NCBI GenBank assembly: GCA_019420425.1
Contig: JAHZHG010000225.1
Location: 1-5,292, forward strand
Source: Clostridiales bacterium
GTDB taxonomy: Bacteria > Bacillota > Clostridia > Lachnospirales > Lachnospiraceae
Direction of reading: 5' to 3'
DNA length: 5,292 nt
Of the stretch, positions 1 through 4,808 are shown piece after piece. Under the pieces are notes generated by a model. It searched no databases. It was given only the letters and a program-made list of their open reading frames with translations, and was not told where the DNA came from. Every line of letters begins with the position of its first letter. Positions within the stretch are counted from its first letter, which is position 1. Both the position numbers and the translations under genes were made by a program.

Positions 1-273
1 GCACTCGCCGCAAAGCACGGTGTTGTCTGCGGTTACGCGGTCGCCGACGGCAAAGCCCTTTACTGCATCGCCGATCTCTACGATCTCACCGGCAAACTCA
101 TGGCCGGGGGTCAGCGGGAAACGGGAGATAAAGTCACCCTCATGGATGTGGGCATCCGTACGGCAGATACCGCAGGAGTACACCTTGATCAGTACCTGGT
201 TGCTTTTCACCATTGGCTTGGGAATGTCCAGGATTTCATAGTTGCGTGGCTCGTGGTAAACGACAGCTTTCAT
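1..273 (-). CDS. Zinc-dependent medium-chain alcohol/polyol dehydrogenase, N-terminal part (runs off left edge)
   Basis: Translation of the complement from ATG at 273 gives 91 residues with no stop before the window edge. It begins MKAVVYHEPRNYEILDIPKP, the usual GroES-like start of zinc-binding medium-chain dehydrogenases. The catalytic-zinc motif CGICRTD is at 34-40 (C37 the likely ligand) and PGHEFAGEI at 57-65 supplies the His58/Glu59 pair. C88-G-E-C91 at the cut end looks like the first half of the four-cysteine structural zinc site. GGAGG lies 7 nt before the ATG. The family oxidises alcohols, polyols or sugars with NAD(P). The cofactor-binding half is outside the window, so cofactor and substrate are unknown. 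It lies 28 nt after the LacI-type regulator on the same strand with no terminator between, so the two are probably co-transcribed. It may be the sugar- or polyol-oxidising step of the pathway encoded divergently. Class assignment is firm; the substrate is open. Confidence 0.93.
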   Translation of the reverse strand, partial: MKAVVYHEPRNYEILDIPKPMVKSNQVLIKVYSCGICRTDAHIHEGDFISRFPLTPGHEFAGEIVEIGDAVKGFAVGDRVTADNTVLCGEC

Positions 274-301
274 GATAAAACCTCCTTTTATAGTTTCGTG
301 T

Positions 302-1330
302 TTATTTTTTGTCCGGTCTCCAGAAGCCGGACGACTTCCGGATAACCAGCCGGGTATCGAGATAGCGGGCGCTGCGGTCATCCGGTGCGCCTTCAATAAT
401 AGAAATCAGTTGAGCGGCAGCCTGTATGCCCAGCTGATAGCCGTGCTGATCCACGGTAGTAATGCCGGGGAAGGTGGCCTCCGATATGCAGGAGTTGGAG
501 TAGCCGATGATGGAATAGTCATTCGGCATCCGGTATCCCTTTTCCAGAAGCGCATGTACGGCTCCTACGGCCATCTGGTCAGTGGCAGCGATAACTGCAC
601 TGGGCCGCTTGGGCATATCCATTAGCTTTTGCATGGCGGAAAAGCCTCCGGCCTCGTATTCCTGTTCCTCGCGGATAATCCAGGACTCATTCAGCGCAAG
701 GGAAGCGATCTGCATGGCGCGGTAAAAGCCCTGCTCCTTGTGGCGATAGGTGGTCAGCGGAGTGGAGGAGCTGATAAAGCCGATCTGCTGATGCCCCAGG
801 GAACGCAGATAGGCCACAGCCTGATAGATGCCCGTACCTTCACGGTTGCCGATGCTGGCGATTTCTCCGGCCAGCAGGTCATCGTTGATCATGAGCACAG
901 GGAGGGCTTTGCGCAGCTCGATCAGATGGGCGCTGAGCGCAGGATCCGAAGGGCGGCTGCCTACAAACAGGATACCGGCTACCTGCTGGGAACGCAGGGT
1001 GGCGATATAACGCTTTTCTCTGCTTACATTCTGATCGGTATTACAGAGAAAGGATATGTAGCCGCGGCTGTCCAGACAATCCTCAATCCCACGGACAATA
1101 GGCGGATAATATACATTATTAATATCCGGAACGATGACGCCGATAGTGGTCGTGTGGTTGGTCGTCAGTGCCTTGGCCATGTGGTTCGGTACATAGTTCA
1201 GCTCTGCAATGGCAGCGGCAATCTGTTTCTGCCTGTCCGGTGAAACGAGGTCAGGCTGGTTCAGGTAACGGGACACAGTCGCAGTTGAAACATGAGCGGC
1301 GCGGGCTACGTCAGTAATCGTTACTCCCAA
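302..1330 (-). CDS. LacI-family transcriptional regulator
   Basis: A 342-residue protein, the usual length for LacI/GalR repressors. The helix-turn-helix is at about residues 4-24 (VTITDVARAAHVSTATVSRY), the hinge helix around 47-57 includes AKAL with L55 as the expected intercalating leucine, and the periplasmic-binding-like effector domain follows from about 63 (TTIGVIVPDINNVYY; later AVIAATDQMAVGA). I chose the TTG at 1330 because AGGAGGGG lies 8-10 nt upstream and this start gives the standard few residues before the helix-turn-helix. The frame stays open to another TTG at 1384, but that adds 18 atypical residues and has no good ribosome site. No ATG is available before the hinge. The gene has a consensus promoter with a LacI-type operator just downstream of the start site, so autorepression is likely. 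It probably also controls the downstream dehydrogenase and the divergent operon, relieved by a sugar-like effector. The effector is not predictable from sequence. Confidence 0.96.
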   Translation of the reverse strand: MGVTITDVARAAHVSTATVSRYLNQPDLVSPDRQKQIAAAIAELNYVPNHMAKALTTNHTTTIGVIVPDINNVYYPPIVRGIEDCLDSRGYISFLCNTDQNVSREKRYIATLRSQQVAGILFVGSRPSDPALSAHLIELRKALPVLMINDDLLAGEIASIGNREGTGIYQAVAYLRSLGHQQIGFISSSTPLTTYRHKEQGFYRAMQIASLALNESWIIREEQEYEAGGFSAMQKLMDMPKRPSAVIAATDQMAVGAVHALLEKGYRMPNDYSIIGYSNSCISEATFPGITTVDQHGYQLGIQAAAQLISIIEGAPDDRSARYLDTRLVIRKSSGFWRPDKK

Positions 1331-1338
1331 AAGTCCTT

Positions 1339-1346
1339 CCCCTCCT
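1339..1346 (-). promoter_or_regulatory. Ribosome binding site that fixes the TTG start of the LacI-family gene
   Basis: On the complement AGGAGGGG precedes TTG at 1330 by 8 nt (10 nt from AGGAGG). No ATG or GTG is available in frame nearby, so this strong site supports TTG initiation at 1330 rather than at the more distant TTG at 1384. Confidence 0.75.
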
Positions 1347-1387
1347 CTCTGCGCAGGGAATTTGCTTTTTACACAAATTCCCAATAA

Positions 1388-1401
1388 TGTAATCGCTTAC
1401 A
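1388..1401. promoter_or_regulatory. LacI/CcpA-type operator (TGTAATCGCTTACA)
   Basis: The site TGTAATCGCTTACA is a near-perfect palindrome with the central CG step that LacI-family hinge helices intercalate; one pair in the 14 bp is not symmetric. It lies about 8-20 bp downstream of the predicted start of leftward transcription, where bound repressor would block the regulator's own promoter. It also fits the loose CcpA catabolite-response (cre) consensus TGNAANCGNTNNCA. Autoregulation by the adjacent LacI-type protein is the simplest reading, but catabolite control by CcpA is equally compatible with the sequence. Confidence 0.75.
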
Positions 1402-1416
1402 TTTGTCTATAACTAG

Positions 1417-1445
1417 ATTATAGCGGTACTTTTCCAGTATGTCAA
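1417..1445 (-). promoter_or_regulatory. Consensus sigma-A promoter for the LacI-type regulator (and probably the dehydrogenase)
   Basis: On the complement, TTGACA (1445-1440) and TATAAT (1422-1417) match consensus exactly and are separated by the optimal 17 bp. Transcription should start near 1410, about 80 nt before the TTG start. Such a strong promoter suggests expression is held down by the operator at 1388-1401. A 6-bp inverted repeat with a 5-nt centre (CTATAA/TTATAG, 1407-1423) overlaps the -10 box. Confidence 0.88.
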
Positions 1446-1491
1446 GTAAAAATATACAACTCCGGGAAAAAGAAGGAAAGAAAACTGGTTC

Positions 1492-1523
1492 TTTTACACG
1501 AAACCGCTGGAGTTTTTGTAAAA
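1492..1523. repeat. Imperfect 32-bp dyad upstream of the rightward promoter
   Basis: The outer arms TTTTACA (1492-1498) and TGTAAAA (1517-1523) and the inner arms AAAC (1501-1504) and GTTT (1512-1515) are nested around a CGCTGGA centre. The dyad ends 16 bp before the rightward -35 box, a position typical of an activator site or an auxiliary operator. The left part, GAAACCGCT, also resembles one half of a LacI/cre site. No protein can be assigned from sequence alone. Confidence 0.4.
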
Positions 1524-1539
1524 AAAGAGGTCAACGCTA

Positions 1540-1569
1540 TTGACAAACATTGCATACGACGGTTATAAT
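1540..1569 (+). promoter_or_regulatory. Strong sigma-A promoter of the AroE-like catabolic operon
   Basis: TTGACA at 1540-1545 and TATAAT at 1564-1569 are both exact consensus hexamers with an 18-bp spacer. The expected start is near 1576, giving a leader of about 58 nt before the ATG at 1634. The 18-bp palindrome at 1573-1590 covers the start site. The -35 box forms one arm of a small inverted repeat GTCAA-N5-TTGAC (1530-1544). Confidence 0.87.
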
Positions 1570-1572
1570 ATC

Positions 1573-1590
1573 ACTATGTTATAACATAGT
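1573..1590. promoter_or_regulatory. Perfect 18-bp palindrome at the operon transcription start (probable operator)
   Basis: ACTATGTTATAACATAGT reads identically on both strands. It begins 3 bp after the -10 box and spans the predicted transcription start, a classic repressor position. It lacks the central CG step of LacI-family operators, so it may belong to a different regulator, for example of GntR or another winged-helix type, not encoded here. Alternatively, if transcription starts at its left edge, the RNA would begin with a 5'-terminal hairpin that could protect the message. Confidence 0.65.
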
Positions 1591-1633
1591 TACTAGAGAA
1601 TGGCAAAATAAAACGAGAAAGGTTGAAAACAGT

Positions 1634-2572
1634 ATGGCTAACGTATATGAAAAAGCTACGGTCCCCACAATTTATTTCATTGGGGTGACAACGGGCAGCT
1701 CTTCAATTATGAAAGTTTTTCCGAAATGGGCAAAAGCATTGGGACTTAAAGACGCTGTAATCAAGGGAATTGATTTCAAACCCCATTCATCCGCAGAGGA
1801 ATACCGCGAGGCGGTGGAGTTTATCAAAAACGATCCCCTTTCCTACGGCGCGCTGGTGACCACACATAAAATCGATCTGTTTAAGACCTGTGAAGATTTA
1901 TTTGACTATGTGGATCCCTTCGCCAAGCAGCTGGGAGAGGTTTCTTCTATTTCGAAGAAAGACGGCAAATACTGTGCCCATGCAAAGGATCCGATTTCCA
2001 GCGGTCTTGCCCTGGAGAATTTTGTTCCGGCAAACTACTGGACCGACTATGATGGAGACGTTCTGCTGCTCGGCGCCGGCGGAAGCTCTCTTGCCATGTC
2101 TGTATATTTCACCCAGGAGAAATTCGGAGACAATGTACCGAAGAGAATCATTATTGCAAACCGCAGCCAGCCCAGACTGGATGAGGCAAAGCGGATTCTG
2201 GACGGAATCAATCCAAAGACCAAATTTGAATTTGTCTTAAATCCGACCCCGGCGGACAACGACAAAACACTGGCCTCCTTAAAGCCCCATTCTGTGATCG
2301 TAAATGCCACAGGCCTGGGCAAGGATGCACCCGGAAGCCCGCTGACCGATAACTGCCAGTTCCCGCAGGACAGCCTGGTATGGGAGATCAATTACCGCGG
2401 AAATCTGGTTTTCAAGGATCAGGCCGAGGCCCAGATGAAGGAGAAAAACCATCACGTAGAAGGCGGCTGGACTTATTTCATCCATGGCTGGACCCAGGTT
2501 ATTGCCGAAGTGTTCCATATTCCGATCGAGGGCAAGATCCTGGACGAGCTGAGTGAAATTGCAAAATCCTGA
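1634..2572 (+). CDS. Divergent shikimate dehydrogenase (AroE)-like NADP-type oxidoreductase
   Basis: A 312-residue protein with AroE architecture. The substrate domain comes first: GVTTGSSSIM at 17-26 aligns with the family GxxxxHSxSP loop and keeps its two serines (S22, S24). LVTTHK at 74-79 supplies the catalytic Lys79, and Asp119 is the likely partner acid. The Rossmann domain follows with LLLGAGGSS (144-152), NRSQPR (176-181, typical of NADP binding), NATGLG (224-229) and Gln288 near the C-terminus. The Pro-x-x-His-Asn of the substrate loop is absent and the usual AVNT segment is replaced by EVSS (102-105). AroE reduces 3-dehydroshikimate; this member probably acts on another cyclic or polyhydroxy compound, since its neighbours are sugar-catabolic. 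ATG at 1634 follows GAAAGG. An in-frame TTG at 1550 lies inside the promoter and cannot be used. It is the first gene of the operon, 27 nt before the isomerase. Family is sure; substrate unknown. Confidence 0.88.
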   Translation: MANVYEKATVPTIYFIGVTTGSSSIMKVFPKWAKALGLKDAVIKGIDFKPHSSAEEYREAVEFIKNDPLSYGALVTTHKIDLFKTCEDLFDYVDPFAKQLGEVSSISKKDGKYCAHAKDPISSGLALENFVPANYWTDYDGDVLLLGAGGSSLAMSVYFTQEKFGDNVPKRIIIANRSQPRLDEAKRILDGINPKTKFEFVLNPTPADNDKTLASLKPHSVIVNATGLGKDAPGSPLTDNCQFPQDSLVWEINYRGNLVFKDQAEAQMKEKNHHVEGGWTYFIHGWTQVIAEVFHIPIEGKILDELSEIAKS

Positions 2573-2599
2573 TACATAGAAAGGGGGAGAAAAAGGCAG

Positions 2600-3178
2600 A
2601 TGAATAACTTTAATTGGGACACCTCATTTTCCGTTGATTTTGACTTTGTTACGGGACTTTCCAAAAGCGCAGAGACGACCCCGAGACGGCTCTCTCAGAT
2701 GAAATCCATGTTTCAGGATCAGGAAGCAGTGGAAGAGATTCTGAAAACAGAAGACCCGGTGATCTATGATTTCTATGAATTGGGCTGCCCGGAGCGTGCG
2801 GGAGATCTGGCGTTCGGTACCACAATGATTCATCCCGGAAAGGTCGGCGATGAATATTACATGACCAAGGGCCATTTCCACACCATGATCAACACGGCCG
2901 AGGTTTATTACACCCTGAAGGGCGAGGGTTACATGATGATGGAAAACCTGGAGGGAGACTGGATGGCAGAGCCCCTGGAAGAGGGAAAAGCGATCTACGT
3001 ACCGAGAGGCTATGCACACCGCACCATCAATACCGGTAAGGAGACGCTGGTAGCGTTCTATACCTTTGCCGCAGATGCCGGGCATGACTACGGCACAATT
3101 GAAACCAAGGGCTATCGTCATATTATCCTGGAAAAGGAAGGGAAACCCGTGGTACTGCCGAACCCCAGGTGGGTATAA
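2600..3178 (+). CDS. Cupin-type (archaeal-type) glucose-6-phosphate isomerase
   Basis: A 192-residue protein that matches, from memory of the family, the metal-dependent cupin phosphoglucose isomerases first known from Pyrococcus/Thermococcus (about 190 residues, PF06560). The metal site is intact: GHFHT at 91-95 (H92, H94), AEVYYTLKGEG at 100-110 (E101), and VPRGYAHRTINTG at 134-146 (H140). The family C-terminal signature ADAGHDYGTI (158-167) and the ending PNPRW are present. The known reaction is the interconversion of glucose 6-phosphate and fructose 6-phosphate in the cytoplasm. Inside this operon it may act on another hexose 6-phosphate. GGGGGAG lies 10 nt before the ATG. The stop is 4 nt from the next start, so co-translation with the hydrolase gene is likely. 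This is not the classical bacterial Pgi fold, which suggests a pathway-dedicated isomerase rather than the housekeeping one. Family call is strong; the physiological substrate is inferred. Confidence 0.92.
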   Translation: MNNFNWDTSFSVDFDFVTGLSKSAETTPRRLSQMKSMFQDQEAVEEILKTEDPVIYDFYELGCPERAGDLAFGTTMIHPGKVGDEYYMTKGHFHTMINTAEVYYTLKGEGYMMMENLEGDWMAEPLEEGKAIYVPRGYAHRTINTGKETLVAFYTFAADAGHDYGTIETKGYRHIILEKEGKPVVLPNPRWV

Positions 3179-3182
3179 GCAA

Positions 3183-4151
3183 ATGGAAAAGATCGTAACG
3201 GTGACTGGCGAGATCCCCGGCGAAGAGCTGGGGTTCTGCCAGTGCCATGAACATATTTTGCTGCGCAAGGGCCAGTCCTACCTGGTGCACAAGGCACTGT
3301 GGTTTGATGAGCCGGAAAAAAGCAGGCAGGAGCTGCTGGCATACCGCGGAGCGGGCGGAAAGAGCCTGGTAGAGGCACAGCCCGTTGGATGCGGACGCAT
3401 GGCAGACGGGTTGTTTGCGTTATCAACTGAGACGGGAGTGCAGATCGTGGCGTCAACCGGCTTTCACAAGCTGGTGTTTTACCCGGAGGATCACTGGATT
3501 TACCGGTGGTCCAGGGAGGAGTTGGCAGCTTTGTACGTCAGCGAGCTGACTAGGGGAATGTACACAGATGGAGACGACGGGGAACCGTCCCACAGGATAT
3601 CCGCCAGGGCAGGTCAGATAAAGACAGCACTGGATAAAGAGGGGCTGACTGAACGCTACCGCAGACTGTTTCTGGCAGCAGCCGACGCGGCAAAGGCGAC
3701 CGGAGCCCCCATGATGATCCATGTGGAGAACGGTGTTGATCCGCGGCCTCTGCTTTACTTCCTGAGGGAGGCAGGCATTCCCGGCTCTCAGATGATATAC
3801 TGCCATATGGACCGGGCCTGCAGCGAGCTGGCCTGGCACAGAGAAATCGCAGAAGCAGGCGCGTATCTGGAATATGACACCATCGGACGGTTCAAGTACC
3901 ACAGCGATGAACGGGAGCTGGAGATTATCCGGGAGCTGGTGGATGCAGGCTTCGGCGGGCAGCTGCTCTTTTCCCTGGATACCACAAGGGAAAGGCTGGG
4001 GGCCTATGGCGGCAGTATCAGCCTGACTTATCTGCTGGAGACATTTATTCCGGCGATGAAGGCCTGTGGCATTTCTGAGGAAGCGATCCGGATGATGGCA
4101 GAGAAAAACAGCGCCCGGGCGCTTGCCTGGAGAGTAACAGAGAACGGTTGA
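3183..4151 (+). CDS. Phosphotriesterase-family metal-dependent hydrolase (probable lactonase)
   Basis: A 322-residue TIM-barrel amidohydrolase of the phosphotriesterase (PTE/PHP, COG1735) family. All binuclear metal ligands appear present: H22 and H24 (CHEH, end of strand 1), K147 as the bridging carboxylated lysine (AGQIKTAL), H180 (MMIHVENG), H208 (IYCHMD) and D266 (FSLDTTR). The family signature ASTGFH is at 90-95. Characterised members are often lactonases, including enzymes acting on sugar-lactone phosphates, and only a few are true phosphotriesterases. A sugar lactone substrate fits the dehydrogenases and aldolase around it. ATG at 3183 is preferred over an in-frame ATG at 3066 because the longer form adds 39 residues that overlap the isomerase gene, whereas the shorter begins with the family-like MEKIVTVTGEIPGEELG before CHEH. 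AGGTGG for this start lies inside the end of the isomerase gene, suggesting translational coupling. Exact substrate unknown. Confidence 0.88.
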   Translation: MEKIVTVTGEIPGEELGFCQCHEHILLRKGQSYLVHKALWFDEPEKSRQELLAYRGAGGKSLVEAQPVGCGRMADGLFALSTETGVQIVASTGFHKLVFYPEDHWIYRWSREELAALYVSELTRGMYTDGDDGEPSHRISARAGQIKTALDKEGLTERYRRLFLAAADAAKATGAPMMIHVENGVDPRPLLYFLREAGIPGSQMIYCHMDRACSELAWHREIAEAGAYLEYDTIGRFKYHSDERELEIIRELVDAGFGGQLLFSLDTTRERLGAYGGSISLTYLLETFIPAMKACGISEEAIRMMAEKNSARALAWRVTENG

Positions 4152-4171
4152 GACAAGAGGAGAAATCGAGT

Positions 4172-4798
4172 ATGAATCAGTTATTGGAACAGATTGCAAA
4201 GATAAAAGTAGTGCCGGTAGTAAAGCTGGACCGCGTGGAGGACGCCAAACCCCTGGGCGAAGCGCTGATGAAGGGCGGACTGCCGGTGGCAGAGGTGACC
4301 TTCCGCACAGACGCAGCTGAGGAATCCATCCGCATCATGAAAAAGGAGTTCCCGGATATGCTGGTAGGCGCGGGAACTGTAGTAAACGTAGAGCAGGCAA
4401 AGCGTGCACTGGACGCAGGGGCAACCTTTATCGTATCCCCGGGCTTCTCTGCAAAGGTAACCGAGTTTGCTATTGACCACAATATTCCCGTGCTTCCGGG
4501 CACCTGCACACCCACTGAGGTGATGGCAGCCATGGAGTATGGCCTGGAAGTGGTGAAATTCTTCCCGGCAAAACAGTACGGCGGGCTGGATACGATCAAA
4601 GCGCTGGCAGCCCCGTTCCCGACCATGAAATTCATGCCCACCGGCGGAATCAGCGCAGCCAACATTCTGGATTTCCTGGCCTTTGGCAAGATTATCGCCT
4701 GCGGCGGCAGCTGGATGGTAAAGGATTCCCTGATTGTAAACCATGAGTTTGACAAGATCGAGCAGCTGACGCGAGAGGCTGTTGAGCTGGTAAAGTAG
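4172..4798 (+). CDS. eda: 2-dehydro-3-deoxy-phosphogluconate / 4-hydroxy-2-oxoglutarate (KDPG/KHG) aldolase
   Basis: A 208-residue class I aldolase, standard length for the family. The catalytic Glu41 lies in PVAEVTFRT (38-46), the Schiff-base Lys129 in EVVKFFPAKQYGG (126-138), with GAGTV (66-70), SPGF (89-92) and the phosphate-binding PTGGIS (156-161) all in order. The usual reaction splits 2-keto-3-deoxy-6-phosphogluconate into pyruvate and glyceraldehyde 3-phosphate in the cytoplasm, the last step of the Entner-Doudoroff route. Related enzymes also cleave other 2-keto-3-deoxy acids or 4-hydroxy-2-oxoglutarate. AGAGGAG lies 9 nt before the ATG at 4172. A TTG eight codons upstream overlaps the previous gene and is less likely. 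It starts 20 nt after the hydrolase gene and its stop overlaps the next ribosome site. No dehydratase or KDG kinase is visible here, so the origin of its substrate is not shown. Confidence 0.94.
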   Translation: MNQLLEQIAKIKVVPVVKLDRVEDAKPLGEALMKGGLPVAEVTFRTDAAEESIRIMKKEFPDMLVGAGTVVNVEQAKRALDAGATFIVSPGFSAKVTEFAIDHNIPVLPGTCTPTEVMAAMEYGLEVVKFFPAKQYGGLDTIKALAAPFPTMKFMPTGGISAANILDFLAFGKIIACGGSWMVKDSLIVNHEFDKIEQLTREAVELVK

Positions 4799-4808
4799 GA
4801 GGCACAGT

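Larger units (their letters stand above)
1331..1633. promoter_or_regulatory. Divergent regulatory region between the LacI-type gene and the AroE-like operon
   Basis: About 300 bases, visibly more A+T-rich than the flanking genes, with no credible coding sequence. From left to right it holds the regulator's ribosome site, a LacI-type operator (1388-1401), a leftward promoter (1417-1445), an A-rich stretch, an imperfect 32-bp dyad (1492-1523), a small inverted repeat over the rightward -35 (1530-1544), the rightward promoter (1540-1569), a perfect 18-bp palindrome (1573-1590) and a purine-rich leader with GAAAGG at 1617-1622 before the ATG at 1634. The two -35 boxes are about 95 bp apart, so one regulator could act on both directions. 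Confidence 0.85.

Noticed and set aside
274..301. Terminator between the LacI-type gene and the dehydrogenase
   Set aside because: The 28-nt gap has no stem-loop followed by a T-run on the minus strand; it holds only the ribosome site of the dehydrogenase.
629..1243. 204-codon plus-strand open frame opposite the LacI-type gene
   Set aside because: It is the antisense shadow of a clear LacI-family coding region, with no family resemblance and no ribosome site or promoter.
1331..1384. Longer start (TTG at 1384) for the LacI-type gene
   Set aside because: It adds 18 residues not typical before the helix-turn-helix, has no clear ribosome site, and nearly abuts the operator; the TTG at 1330 has AGGAGGGG at good spacing.
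1550..1633. Upstream TTG start (1550) for the AroE-like gene
   Set aside because: The codon lies in the spacer of the promoter, upstream of the predicted transcription start, so it would not be in the mRNA.
3066..3182. 39-residue N-terminal extension of the PTE-family protein
   Set aside because: It overlaps the isomerase gene, looks unlike the family, and the ATG at 3183 has its own ribosome site and a family-like start.
3453..4199. 248-codon minus-strand open frame opposite the PTE-family gene
   Set aside because: Antisense to a protein with all metal-binding motifs; its composition (rich in His, Cys, Pro, Gln) is typical of a shadow frame.
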